NCBI RefSeq assembly: GCF_014648075.1
Contig: NZ_BMQK01000012.1
Coordinates: 1 to 64,000, forward strand
DNA length: 64,000 nucleotides
DNA from: Streptomyces ruber
GTDB taxonomy: Bacteria; Actinomycetota; Actinomycetes; Streptomycetales; Streptomycetaceae
Reading direction: 5' to 3'
Made by a program: the position numbers and the translations under genes. Every line of letters starts with the position of its first letter. The first letter of the stretch is position 1. Positions 8,120 to 16,424 of this stretch are shown in pieces. The notes beneath the pieces are model-generated. The model did not search any database. It was not told where the DNA came from and was given only the letters and a program-made list of their open reading frames with translations.

Positions 8120-8545
8120 GTGATCGCACGTTGGTTGGCAACATCTGCCAGTGCCGTGGTTTTGGCTGCTACGGTCGCCACGAATCCGGCCACTGCACAT
8201 GCGGACACAGCGCCCGTGAACACATGGACGGTCACACATCAAACCGCAGTAGCAGCAGGAGAATCGTGGTGGGAGAATCCCACCCACTCCTCCACCCTCG
8301 CACTTGAGGGAACTCTGTCCAATTCAAGCGACGCTTGCTACTCACTGTGGACAAGAGGCAGCCGAGACTCCCAGCCCTTCCCGCCGAATATCGGCACCAA
8401 GAGGGCCGAAATATGCGGCTCGGGGGACGTGGACGTCAGCATCAGGCAAGCAACCCTGCCCAACACCTGGTGGCAGATCACCGTATGCTCCGGTACGCTG
8501 AATATGGACGATTGCGCGCAATGGAGGGACATCGACCTCAACTGA
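8120..8545 (+). CDS. Secreted four-cysteine protein B, paralogue of A
   Basis: The start is GTG 8120 after a GAAAGGTG-like ribosome site; the product has 141 residues. A signal peptide (about 1-29, ending ATAHADT) precedes a mature domain opening NTWTVTHQTAVAAG. Its four Cys are in DACYSLWTRG, AEICGSG, ITVCSG and DDCAQW, each aligning with protein A. The tandem arrangement 78 bases apart points to gene duplication and probable co-transcription. Function is unknown; pairing of two secreted variants may mean heterodimer formation or divergence of targets. Confidence 0.82.
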   Translation: MIARWLATSASAVVLAATVATNPATAHADTAPVNTWTVTHQTAVAAGESWWENPTHSSTLALEGTLSNSSDACYSLWTRGSRDSQPFPPNIGTKRAEICGSGDVDVSIRQATLPNTWWQITVCSGTLNMDDCAQWRDIDLN

Positions 8546-8877
8546 CCGGGGCGAATGCTGCGCGCGGGAACAGCCGAGTCATAACTCGTCGCCTGTCCCG
8601 ACTATCCTGCCGTGTGGCGAGAGAACCAAGCCTTTGCGGTAGGTTTGGGGTTTCGCACACGGGGAGGTTGACCGTTGTTCACGGCCCCTGTGCGCGGTGA
8701 GGAGCAATGGGGACTGCTGCACCCCGCTCCGTCCAGGCGTGTATCCGGAAGTCCTGCGCGTATCGGAGAGCGACGCCGTGCGGGGAGCCAGGCGTTGACA
8801 TGGGCCTCGCCGGGTGTTCGATCGAAGCGCCAGCATCGTCCGCCCACCCGGCGAGTCTGTGGTCAGTGTGCGCCCGC
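8546..8877. other. Intergenic, no gene recognised
   Basis: No frame with a ribosome site or family signature is visible. The stretch ends where the IS630-like remnant begins. Confidence 0.4.
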
Positions 8878-9085
8878 CCTCCGTATATCCCAATGCCGTC
8901 GGCTGCCGAACGTGAGCGATTACGCAGCCTGTTGCGCGGCCAGGGCCGGACGGTGGTGCGGGCGATGATGGCGCTGCTGTCACTGCATGGCGCGTCACCT
9001 GCACAGATCGCCGTGCTGGTGGAGTACGACCCGGCCACCGTGCGCCGCTGGATCGGCCGCTTCGACGTCGTACCGCGTGCCGCCG
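8878..9085 (+). pseudogene. IS630-family transposase N-terminal remnant
   Basis: About 65 residues are readable: SAAERERLRSLLRGQGRTVV, then ALLSLHGASPAQIAVLVEYD and PATVRRWIGRFD. This is the helix-turn-helix opening of IS630-type transposases (AEIAxxLgyhpsTVRRWixRf). The frame then runs straight into antisense RHS-type sequence, so the catalytic DDE domain is gone. Confidence 0.7.
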
Positions 9086-9400
9086 GTGGTGATGCCGGCG
9101 AGCTGGCTGTGGCCGGTCCAGGTCTCGTTCGTGCGGGCGGTGGTGGTGGTGCGGCCGCCGGCGGTCTCGGTGCCGAGCCTGTCGTACGACCAGGGGGTCG
9201 CCGAGGCGATCCGGCCAGTCAGCTGGCCGGCGTCGTTGCAGGTGAACTCGGCGCTGCCCGTGGCGTCGTTACCCGTCTTGGTGTAGTCGTAGGTGAGGTC
9301 GGTGAGCGTCGTTCCGCCCGACGTCGTCCCGATCGCCTGCGGGCGGCCGTTGTCGTCGATGCGCCGCGGTGTCGAGCCCCTTCGACGTCGACTCGAAGAC
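9086..9400 (-). pseudogene. RHS/YD-repeat protein fragment
   Basis: Read on the minus strand, one open frame without a start gives DDNGRPQAIGTTSGGTTLTD, LTYDYTKTGNDATGSAEFTC and NDAGQLTGRIASA. These resemble YD (RHS) repeats, which build the shell of polymorphic toxins. Both ends are cut and neither a toxin domain nor a secretion signal is present. It is a relic from a larger toxin-type gene. Confidence 0.6.
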
Positions 9401-9496
9401 GATGTTCCCTCACATCAGGGCCCGGAGTACGAGAGGCCAGGTGCCGATCCGGGTGGCCCTGGAGGCTCTTGGGACTCGGCTGTCCACCGGCCTACG

Positions 9497-9928
9497 ATGA
9501 GCGGCATGCCGCCCGATGTCTCCCCGTCCTCCGTCTGGCCGGTCCTGCACTACGACGACACCAGGGCGGCGCTGCGCTTCCTGGTCGACGTGCTGGGCTT
9601 CGAGCAGGCGGTCGCCGCGCCGGACGAGCACGGCGGGATCGGGCATGGGGAGCTTCGGTGGCCCGGCGGTGGGGCGCTGGTGTTCGGTTCGACCCGGCAC
9701 ACGGACAGCGTGCACGGGCGGATGCGGGCGGGCGCCAGCGCGGTCTACGTGGTGAGCGACGACGTGGACGCGGTGCACCGGCGGGTGGTCGACGCCGGCG
9801 GCGAGGTTCTCGAAGCGCCGCATGAGACGCGGTTCGGGTCGGGGGCGGCGGCGTACGTGTGCACGGTGCGCGACCCGGAGGGCAACCTCTGGACCTTCGG
9901 CACCTACCGCGGTCCTTCACCGGAGTAG
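9497..9928 (+). CDS. VOC (glyoxalase/bleomycin-resistance fold) protein
   Basis: The product has 143 residues and a single VOC module: WPVLHYDDTRAALRFLVDVL at the start, a central strand block around GELRWPGGGALVFGS, and TVRDPEGNLWTFGTY at the end. The last motif carries the conserved DPEGN turn and a probable metal-binding position. Proteins of this YCII/VOC subgroup are usually small-molecule binding or resistance proteins of unknown ligand. ATG 9497 is chosen; ATG 9506 is an alternative. A hairpin follows the stop. Confidence 0.82.
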   Translation: MSGMPPDVSPSSVWPVLHYDDTRAALRFLVDVLGFEQAVAAPDEHGGIGHGELRWPGGGALVFGSTRHTDSVHGRMRAGASAVYVVSDDVDAVHRRVVDAGGEVLEAPHETRFGSGAAAYVCTVRDPEGNLWTFGTYRGPSPE

Positions 9929-9946
9929 CGAGCCAGGACGAGACGG

Positions 9947-9977
9947 GAGGACCCCGGCCGGTTGGGCCGGGATCCTC
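9947..9977. terminator. Bidirectional hairpin terminator
   Basis: GAGGACCCCGGCC and GGCCGGGATCCTC pair with one mismatch across a short loop. It lies between the convergent VOC gene and the SulP remnant. Confidence 0.75.
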
Positions 9978-9998
9978 TTGGTGTTGCCGCGCTGGGGG

Positions 9999-10322
9999 TC
10001 AGTGGCTGCCGGCGAGTTCGCCGGTGAGCTCGCCGTGCAGGTCGGCGCCGGGGTCGTTCAGGTCGGTGATCTCCACCGTCTTGCCCCGCTGGGCGTACTC
10101 GGTCTCGATCGCGTCCAGGGCGGCCGCGGAGGAGGCGTCCCAGACGTGTGCGGCGGACAGGTCGATGACGGCCTTCTCCGGATCACCCGCGTAGTCGAAC
10201 TGGCCGACGAGGTCGTTGGAGGAGGCGAAGAACAGCTCGCCGGTGACCCGGTGGACGACGGTCTTGCCGTCGGGGCCGACCACGGCGGTGACCTCGGCGA
10301 GGTGGACGACGCACGTCCGCAC
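9999..10322 (-). pseudogene. SulP transporter, C-terminal STAS domain remnant
   Basis: The readable 107 residues correspond to the cytoplasmic STAS end of a SulP-family anion transporter: VVHRVTGELFFASSNDLV, then VIDLSAAHVWDASSAAALDA and YAQRGKTVEITDLN. The DxSxxxxxDxSxxxAL pattern is the STAS phospho-site region. All membrane helices are missing; upstream the sequence becomes a 21-bp tandem repeat. This is a deletion remnant, not a free anti-anti-sigma factor, because the surrounding residues follow the SulP subgroup. Confidence 0.75.
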
Positions 10323-10414
10323 CGGTCAGTGGCATGGAGCTCGTGCGGTCGCCCACCGAGTCGCTGAGCACCGGCAGACGGACGGTCGCGGCAAGGTCCG
10401 CGACCGCGTCCGAT

Positions 10415-10498
10415 GCGTCTTCGGCTGCGTCCGGCGCGTTCTCGGCTGCGTCCGGCGCGTTCTCGGCCGCGTCCGGCGCGTTCTCGGCCGCGTCCGAC
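10415..10498. repeat. 21-bp tandem repeat, four copies
   Basis: Four copies of a unit of the form GCGTTCTCGGCYGCGTCCGGC run head to tail. On the minus strand they are in frame as DAAENAP repeats. The repeat sits at the break between the STAS fragment and a decayed dioxygenase gene and may mark a rearrangement or slippage site. Confidence 0.85.
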
Positions 10499-10516
10499 GT
10501 CACGATGTGTCCTTCT

Positions 10517-11228
10517 TCAGACGCCGGCAGGGGCGTGGAGCGGGCGCCGCACGCTGTCTCGGTGGTCGTCGGGGCCGAGGGCGGCGCGCTCGGTGCGTCG
10601 GCTGCGTGGTGTGCGGATCTTCAGACGCCTGAAGTGCCTCCCGGTGCTGCCGGCGGCCAGGGAGGTGCGTCCGTGCAGGGTCCGCCTGTTGTCCAGGCGC
10701 AGTAGATCCCCGGGGCCCAGTGGGACGGTGGACACTACTGAGGCGCACCCGAGGGCGTCCGCGAAGGCCCGCAGGGCAGCCCGGTGCGCATCGTCGAGGG
10801 TCTGCGGATGCAGCCGCAGCCCGTCGCGTGGATGGCTGTCGTGGGAGCGGACGGTCAGGTCGTCGTCGCTGCGGTCCAGGACGGGGCCGAAAAGGGGTGG
10901 GCGGTCACCCTTGACGAACGGACAGCAGCCGTCCTGGAGCAGCGCCGTCGCGCCGGGGGCACTCTCGTCGAGCCGTGCCACCACGTCGCGGACCCGAACA
11001 ACCAGTGACCGTCCTTCGCCGTCAGGTGCCGCCCGGACGCATGCCGGACCCACATACGAGTGCGGATCGCGGTCGAACACCGTGTCGGTGTGGGGGGATC
11101 GGTGCCGTGTCCGGTCTCGCCGCGTCGTACGCGGCGATCCAGGCCAGGCCGTTCGCGCGCAGTCGTTCCCGGTGGGGCCGCCGCAGTCGCGTCCACATCC
11201 GTTCGAAAGTTTCGAACGTCGCGCACAT
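10517..11228 (-). pseudogene. TauD/TfdA-type Fe(II)/2-oxoglutarate dioxygenase, frameshifted
   Basis: The N-terminal piece (MCATFETFERMW, then ANGLAWIAAYDAA) is in one frame. After a shift near 11090 a second frame gives DRDPHSYVGP, VVRVRDVVARLD, FALVKGDRPP-like sequence, then ALRAFADALGC and LRLDNRRTLHGRT. LDNRRxxHGR is the conserved end of the TauD fold, with the second iron-binding His and the 2-oxoglutarate-binding Arg. The first iron motif (HxD) is not intact. Frameshift and missing motif suggest an inactive gene. Clavaminate-synthase-like hydroxylases of amino acids are the nearest relatives I recognise. Confidence 0.65.
11201..11217. promoter_or_regulatory. CGAAA-N-TTTCG palindrome upstream of the xylanase
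   Basis: GTTCGAAA and TTTCGAAC flank a single G in perfect symmetry. Similar CGAA-type sequences recur at 11341-11391 (CCGAAAG, GTCGAAAG, and the palindrome TTTTCGAAAA at 11382-11391) directly before the xylanase gene. CGAA...TTCG elements are known operator-like repeats ahead of Streptomyces xylanase genes, so xylan-dependent control of the next gene is plausible. Confidence 0.5.
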
Positions 11229-11556
11229 GCTTGCGTTACGTTCCTCCCATACCTCATTCCATCCCTCACGACGGTTCGCGTGACAGGTAGTTTGACCAGC
11301 GCTGCTGTACTCGCCAAGACCTCATCCGGTGAAGGGAATATTTCCGAAAGACTGTCGAAAGTGTTGACAGGCTCATGGCGCTTTTCGAAAACTGTGGCCA
11401 CCGAACGACAGGAGACCGTTGTTCCCCTTGCGTCATGTGACCGGGGATGGCGGCCGGTCGTTGCGGCACGACGACGGGCGACCCCCGCCGTGTTCCATGC
11501 AAGGCCGCGGGCAGCACAAGCCGCCCGACCCCCACCAGCCTTCATCGGGAGGACGC

Positions 11557-12282
11557 ATGCAGCAGGACGGCACGCAGCAGGACCAGATCCAGCAGAACCC
11601 CGCTCCCTTCAGCGGCTTGAGCCGACGAGGCTTCCTCGGCGGCGCCGGCACCGTCGCGCTCGCCACCGCGTCCGGACTGCTGCTGCCCGGCACCGCCCAC
11701 GCCGCCACCACCATCACCACCAACCAGACCGGCTACGACGGCATGTACTACTCGTTCTGGACCGACGGCGGCGGCTCCGTCTCCATGACACTCAACGGCG
11801 GCGGCAGTTACAGCACCCGGTGGACCAACTGCGGCAACTTCGTCGCCGGCAAGGGCTGGAACACCGGCGGGCGCAGGACGGTCCGCTACACCGGCTACTT
11901 CAACCCGTCGGGCAACGGCTACGGCTGCCTCTACGGCTGGACGTCGAACCCGCTGGTGGAGTACTACATCGTCGACAACTGGGGCAGCTACCGGCCCACC
12001 GGCGAGCACAGGGGCACCGTCTACAGCGACGGCGGCACGTACGACATCTACAAGACGACGCGGTACAACGCCCCCTCCGTCGAGGGCACCCGCACCTTCG
12101 ACCAGTACTGGAGCGTCCGGCAGTCGAAGGTGACCAGCGGCTCCGGCACCATCACCACAGGCAACCACTTCGACGCCTGGGCGCGCGCGGGCATGAACCT
12201 GGGCCAGTTCAGGTACTACATGATCATGGCCACCGAGGGTTACCAGAGCAGCGGAAGCTCGAACATCACGGTCAGCGGCTGA
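11557..12282 (+). CDS. Secreted GH11 endo-1,4-beta-xylanase
   Basis: The enzyme hydrolyses xylan outside the cell. The 241-residue product starts at ATG 11557 after GGGAGG. It carries a twin-arginine signal peptide (SRRGFLGG, then a hydrophobic core ending GTAHA near residue 48). The remaining roughly 190 residues are one GH11 jelly-roll: [37 protein letters not shown] and [19 protein letters not shown], where the Glu of VEYYIVD is the nucleophile. [13 protein letters not shown] holds the acid/base Glu. Length and motifs are complete, with no carbohydrate-binding module. The nearby CGAAA palindromes suggest regulated expression. Function is secure. Confidence 0.97.
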   Translation: MQQDGTQQDQIQQNPAPFSGLSRRGFLGGAGTVALATASGLLLPGTAHAATTITTNQTGYDGMYYSFWTDGGGSVSMTLNGGGSYSTRWTNCGNFVAGKGWNTGGRRTVRYTGYFNPSGNGYGCLYGWTSNPLVEYYIVDNWGSYRPTGEHRGTVYSDGGTYDIYKTTRYNAPSVEGTRTFDQYWSVRQSKVTSGSGTITTGNHFDAWARAGMNLGQFRYYMIMATEGYQSSGSSNITVSG

Positions 12283-12302
12283 CCTCTGTCCGGCGAACAA
12301 CC

Positions 12303-12339
12303 GGCTGCGGGGTCCGTCCTCGTGGCGGGTCCCGCAGCC
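12303..12339 (+). terminator. Xylanase terminator hairpin
   Basis: GGCTGCGGG pairs with CCCGCAGCC 20 bases after the xylanase stop. An 18-bp direct repeat (CGTGGCGGGTCCCGCAGC, twice) overlaps the right arm at about 12321-12357, so alternative stems are possible. Confidence 0.6.
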
Positions 12340-12808
12340 GTGGCGGGTCCCGCAGCCGTGGCGAACTCCCCACCATGGCGACCTCGCCACCATGGTGGGG
12401 CACCCACGGCCTAAGGCTGGGAAAGGGTCGACCGGCCCGACAACCAGCACCTGCACACAGCGATCGGCGACATCCCACCCCACGAGCACGGGACCGACCA
12501 CCGCGCTCAACACCAGTCCCCGACCGGCAGCTGGAGTCAATGCACAGAGGGGTATGCCCTCTCCACGGGAACACCGGATGCACCACGGCCGCAGCAGTGG
12601 TGACGCTGACGAAGACGACACTCCCGGCACTCCGTGGACGGCGACCTCCGACTCCACAGCCGGACTCCACTTCGTACCTGGCCGACGGGCGGGTCAGGTC
12701 GGTCCACCGTCAGTCGTCGGGACGGGCCGGTCATCGCATGCGAAGGCCGGGGTCAGGTATGCGATTCACGGCTCGCCCGGCCCTGAGCGTGTGCCGGGGG
12801 CCACAGAC
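12340..12808. other. Intergenic, no gene recognised
   Basis: Open frames on both strands lack ribosome sites and family motifs. I see only the end of the 18-bp repeat. Confidence 0.4.
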
Positions 12809-13537
12809 CTACAGCTGCTCGAAGTGGAAGGAGCGGATGAAGCAGTCCCGTGGTTGGCCGATCGCGAAAAGGACACAGTCGAGGACGGATTGGGCGGTCA
12901 GTGGGTCGTCCGCGGTCCGGGAGGCTTGGTCCCAGGTGGAGTGGAGCGGATCGCCGTCCGAGAAGTCCGGTGGGTAGAGCGAGATGACTCGGATGCCCTC
13001 GGGACGGAGCCGATGAGAGAGGACGTCGGCGAAGCCGGCCTGGGCGGCCTTGGCCGCGTAGAACGCGGGATGCGCTGAAGAGCGGTGGTTCCGGGCTTCC
13101 GCGGCTGAGGAGATCAGGTTGACCACGTCTGCGCCCTCGGAAGCGCGCAGCAGGGGCAGGAAGTGCTTGACGGTCAGCAGGGTGCCGGTGGCTCCGGAAG
13201 CGACGGTGTCGGTGATCGACTCGTCGTCGGCGTCCCACAGGTCCGGGCCTTCCAGGTAGCGGGCGCCATTGTTGATCAGCACATCCACCTTGTCGGCGTG
13301 AGCGGCGACCCCCTCCGCGAAGCCCCGTACGGTGGCTGGGGCAGCCAGATCACAGGCGAACGCATCCACTCGCGCCCCGCTGTCGGCCGCCACCTCGTCG
13401 GCCACCTTTTGAGCGGCAGCCAGAGTGCGAGCGGATACGAACACGCGCGCACCCATCCGGCCCGCGTGCAACGCCAACGCCCTCCCGAACCCACGCCCGG
13501 CCCCGGTGACCACCACTGTCTTCCTGACGAGATCCAT
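12809..13537 (-). CDS. Short-chain dehydrogenase/reductase
   Basis: This is a 242-residue classical SDR. The cofactor motif VVVTGAGRGFGRALALHAGR is at residues 8-27 (TGxxxGxG), INNGARY stands for the NNAG position, a catalytic Ser is in NLISSAAE, and Tyr-Lys are in FYAAKAAQAG (YxxxK). Start ATG 13537 follows a good AAGGAGGTG ribosome site, although the frame stays open further upstream. The substrate is unknown. It stands alone, facing the xylanase, with no partner suggesting a pathway. Confidence 0.92.
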   Translation of the reverse strand: MDLVRKTVVVTGAGRGFGRALALHAGRMGARVFVSARTLAAAQKVADEVAADSGARVDAFACDLAAPATVRGFAEGVAAHADKVDVLINNGARYLEGPDLWDADDESITDTVASGATGTLLTVKHFLPLLRASEGADVVNLISSAAEARNHRSSAHPAFYAAKAAQAGFADVLSHRLRPEGIRVISLYPPDFSDGDPLHSTWDQASRTADDPLTAQSVLDCVLFAIGQPRDCFIRSFHFEQL

Positions 13538-14052
13538 ACGCGCACCTCCTTCGACCTTCTCGTATTGCTCGCGGTGAGCGTAACTGTGGCGTTGAACGCG
13601 GCGTGGCTCGGCCAGCCGGCCCAGTGCCCACTGACGAGTGGCCGAGGCGGAACGGTCGGCGTGGCTCGCGCACGGTGGTTCCCGCAGGCGGGCGATTCGA
13701 GCGCCCGAGCGCCCGAAGTACCACTTCCACGGCTTCTCGCTCCTCGCTTCTCGCCGATGAGGAGGCAGTGCGGTACCCGTCATCCGAGTCAGCCCACTTC
13801 CGTCCGCTTGCGTGCCTCTTGGCCATCCGTTCCCGGTCTGCTGGGACAGTCGGCCAGCAGCGCGGTGCCGTCGGTGTGGCGGGCGAAGAGCTGTGGCACC
13901 CAGGAGCGCACCGGCCCGCGATGGTTGCGCCGCACCGGCCGCCCGGCCGCGGCTCGGCGCTCGGCTTCCGCGATCTCACCAGCTACATCGCCCGAGCACT
14001 TCCCGAGGCTGGCGGGATCAGATCCCAACTACACCCTTGACCACACCCTTGA
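13538..14052. other. Intergenic, probable gene debris
   Basis: A minus-strand piece near 13850-14000 (AGEIAEAERRAAAGRPVRRN and VRSWVPQLFARH) looks protein-like and may be part of a decayed transposase or regulator. I cannot place it in a family. Confidence 0.3.
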
Positions 14053-14430
14053 TTACTGAGAGCCCTGTATGTCGAGGCGCACGACCGCGCCGATCTCGAC
14101 CAGTTGGTCCGGCAGTGCGAGATCGGAGACCCCCATGACGGTACTGGTGGGGCGGTGCTTCCCGAAATAGTCGGAGTGGAGGCGCGCGGTCGCGTCGAAG
14201 TGTTCTCGCAAGTCCCTGACCAGCACTGTAGTCTCCACGATCTGGTTTCGCTTGGCCCCGAAATGCACCAGCACCAAGTCCAGGTCGGCCAGCGTCGTCT
14301 TGACCTGGAGTTCGAAGTCGCCGGCACCTACGAAATTGCCGTCCTCGTCGTGGGACAGCTGCCCGGAGATGTACGCCGTATCGTGGACCCGAAGTGCCTG
14401 GCTGTATCCGTAGAAAGATTCCCACGGCAT
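14053..14430 (-). CDS. RidA (YjgF/UK114) family protein
   Basis: The 125-residue product has the RidA hallmarks: YGYSQALRVHDTAYISGQLS near the start, a central QVKTTLADLDLVLVHFGAK block, and VVRLDIQG at the end. RidA proteins hydrolyse reactive enamines and imines from amino-acid metabolism. This divergent member lacks a clear IExEAIA/RSCV-type end, so the catalytic Arg is uncertain. The start is doubtful: ATG 14430 has no ribosome site. The frame continues upstream with the RidA-like NLRAEAFGFG to an AGGAGG at about 14468, which has no in-frame start codon after it. The original start may be mutated. Confidence 0.75.
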   Translation of the reverse strand: MPWESFYGYSQALRVHDTAYISGQLSHDEDGNFVGAGDFELQVKTTLADLDLVLVHFGAKRNQIVETTVLVRDLREHFDATARLHSDYFGKHRPTSTVMGVSDLALPDQLVEIGAVVRLDIQGSQ

Positions 14431-14639
14431 ACCGAACCCGAATGCTTCCGCCCGAAGGTTCTTGAATTGCCTCCTGCGTCCGATTCTGCTGGTGGTTTTC
14501 CATGCGCGCCGACCACATGATGAGCCGTCCCGGGCAGAAGCAGCCGCGACTCCGGCCTTTTCCTGCCGGGCCTGTGCTCAAACAGTGTCCCTCCTGGGCC
14601 GACGCCCATTCATAATCTATTCGCGCCCAGAAGAGTGGC

Positions 14640-14940
14640 TTGTCGAGGAGTGAACAAGAAGTTATCCGTGAATACCATCGGACGTGCCCGCACCGCGGAG
14701 CCGCCGAAGGCGGACCATGTGCTGACGCTGCGGTCGGAGACGAGGGCGGCGATTGCGCGGTAGGTGTCGGGCAGCCGGTCGCGTCGGTGCATCCAGCGAA
14801 TGAGCTGTTCCCAGCGTTCGTGGTCGGCCAGGGCGTGCTCGACGGTGACGCGGTCGGACGAGTGGCCGTGTCGGTCGCGTTCCCACTGCGGGACCCTGCC
14901 CGGCAGGGCTCCGGGGCGCGGCTTTCTCGGCCTTGGGAGG
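14640..14940 (-). pseudogene. Transposase C-terminal remnant
   Basis: Minus-strand residues RVTVEHALADHERWEQLIRW, then HRRDRLPDTYRAIAALVSDR match the last helices of the IS5-like DDE transposases with a helix-turn-helix front that are common in Streptomyces. Only about 60 residues are readable; the catalytic core is absent and no ends were found. Confidence 0.6.
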
Positions 14941-15025
14941 GCCTGACCGGGGCGGTCACGGCCCACGTCCAGGCAGCCGTCGCCGAGGAGGACCTCGCCC
15001 TGGTGGAAGTGGCCGAAGCAGCCGG

Positions 15026-15508
15026 TCACGCCTGCCGCGCGAGCGGCGGTGGTCTCGGGCAGTGGCCTTCATCGTGTTCTGTGTCTTCTTGCCCGACACC
15101 AACGCCCGCCTGCCCCAGCGTAAGGAACAAGCTGAGGGCGGGACCCTGCGGCAGGTCCGTGCCGGCCTGCCAGTGCGTGACCCGCCCCTCGGTGGAGCGG
15201 ACCGGGTACACATACCGCAGGGCTCCCGCCGACGCCTCGGTGGTGTGCATCGCGTCCAGCGGCGTCCCGGCCACCACCTCGCCGCGGTCCGTCGCGCACA
15301 CGGCGGCCTATTGCCACGCGCCCTTGCCGTCGTCCTCAGTGGGCGACGTGGTGCGCACCAGGAGGCGCTGGGTGGGGTCCTGGGCCCACCCTGCCGCCGG
15401 GCGCGGTTTCGGCGGTCGGCTCCAGCCGGACGGCGACGATACGGTCGGTCCGCACCACTGCTCGTCCACCCGGACTCGGAGCTCGGTGAAGTGCGCTGAC
15501 ACGCCGTA
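15026..15508 (-). pseudogene. Possible broken gene, family not recognised
   Basis: From 15508 downwards the minus strand reads VSAHFTELRVRVDEQWCGPT and AQDPTQRLLVRTTSPTEDDG, then meets a single TAG near 15312. The same frame goes on with CATDRGEVVAGTPLDAMHTT and ALRYVYPVRSTEGRVTHWQA. Both halves look like parts of one soluble protein. I do not recognise it; the stop could be a genuine mutation. Confidence 0.35.
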
Positions 15509-15614
15509 TCTCCCTGGTGAGCGAACGGCGCCGGGCGGGCCCTTGGCGGACCCGCCCGGCAGCGGTGTGTTCTCAGTGTTGCGGAGCTGACGCGTGGACG
15601 TCAGGGGTTCTTGA

Positions 15615-15968
15615 TCAGCCGTGGCACGAGGCGTCCTCGGGGATGCAGGTGCCGACGTCTTCGGCGGCGGTGTGGACCAGGTCATTCCGGAGCCAGCCCG
15701 TCTTGCCCTTGGCGTTGCCGGTGGTCATCTTGACCTTCGTCCAGCCATAGCTGCCGGACCAGTTCCAGTCCTTCTCCGAGCACTTGTTGCCCTTGTACGC
15801 GACACCCACCACCGTGGAGCTGGTGGACGGCTTGGAGCGGAGGTTGGCCGCGGACGCCGTGACGTAGCAGCCCTTCGCGGCGGCCTCTGCCGTACCGGCG
15901 GCGGCCAGACCGGACCCCGCCAGGGCGGCGGTCATGGTCAGCGCAGTGACGGCTCTACGGATCTGCAT
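15615..15968 (-). CDS. Small secreted SH3-type domain protein
   Basis: The product has 117 residues, starting at ATG 15968 after GGGGGAG. A Sec signal peptide covers about residues 1-32 (hydrophobic TALTMTAALAGSGLAAAG, cleavage near AEAAA). The mature part opens with CYVTASAANLRSKPSTSSTV, the start of a bacterial SH3 domain (NLRSxPsTsSxVVG), and has an LRNDLV end. Three Cys are spread through the mature part. Such proteins usually bind peptidoglycan peptides or act as small inhibitors at the cell surface. It is divergent from the IclR gene across the five-site array at 16073-16256, so it may share that regulation. Confidence 0.85.
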   Translation of the reverse strand: MQIRRAVTALTMTAALAGSGLAAAGTAEAAAKGCYVTASAANLRSKPSTSSTVVGVAYKGNKCSEKDWNWSGSYGWTKVKMTTGNAKGKTGWLRNDLVHTAAEDVGTCIPEDASCHG

Positions 15969-16072
15969 GTACTCCCCCGTACCTTCTCGTACTTCTCGAG
16001 GCACTCTCACGAATGCCTTTGCTGGTGAAACCGAAATGCATTCAAGGAGCATCGAGACAACCTGTCAAATAT

Positions 16073-16256
16073 TTTCGCACCGCGCAACATGTGCCATTGT
16101 GCGAGTTTTTCGCATCGCGAAACGACGCCGAACGGAGGATTGCCCATACGGCGCTTTTCGCGTGGCGCCTCGGTTCCATTTCGCGTAGCGCAATCGATGC
16201 CCCTTTTGTCCGGAATCGAGCGATTTGAAACCGTGATGCCGTTCCGCATCGCGCAT
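16073..16256. promoter_or_regulatory. Array of five 15-bp operator-like sites (TTTCGCAYCGCGMAA)
   Basis: Five imperfect palindromes occur in about 180 bases: TTTCGCACCGCGCAA (16073-16087), TTTCGCATCGCGAAA (16108-16122, perfect), TTTCGCGTGGCGCCT (16156-16170), TTTCGCGTAGCGCAA (16179-16193) and TTCCGCATCGCGCAT (16242-16256). They fill the gap between the divergent secreted SH3 gene and the IclR regulator. Dyad length and position fit binding by the IclR dimer/tetramer, giving autoregulation and control of the divergent gene. Confidence 0.7.
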
Positions 16257-16424
16257 GTAGAGTTGCGATCAGTAGTTCGATCTGTGATCAGCGGGGGTGA
16301 GGAAGAACTCAGGGGGCAGGGCCGCGCTCGACCGGCGACATCACACGGACAGACGGCTCGCAGAGAGGGCCGCCCGCTTCCTTGTCCATGGGGAGGGAGG
16401 GCGGCATGCACGACAAGGAACAGC

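Noticed and set aside
9999-10322. STAS domain considered as an intact anti-sigma antagonist
   Set aside because: The sequence follows the SulP C-terminal subgroup and has no start with a ribosome site; upstream it dissolves into a tandem repeat.
10413-12977. An 854-codon open frame on the plus strand over the xylanase region
   Set aside because: It runs in another frame over the TauD relic and the GH11 gene, has Arg/His/Pro-rich low-complexity composition and no family; it is a high-GC shadow.
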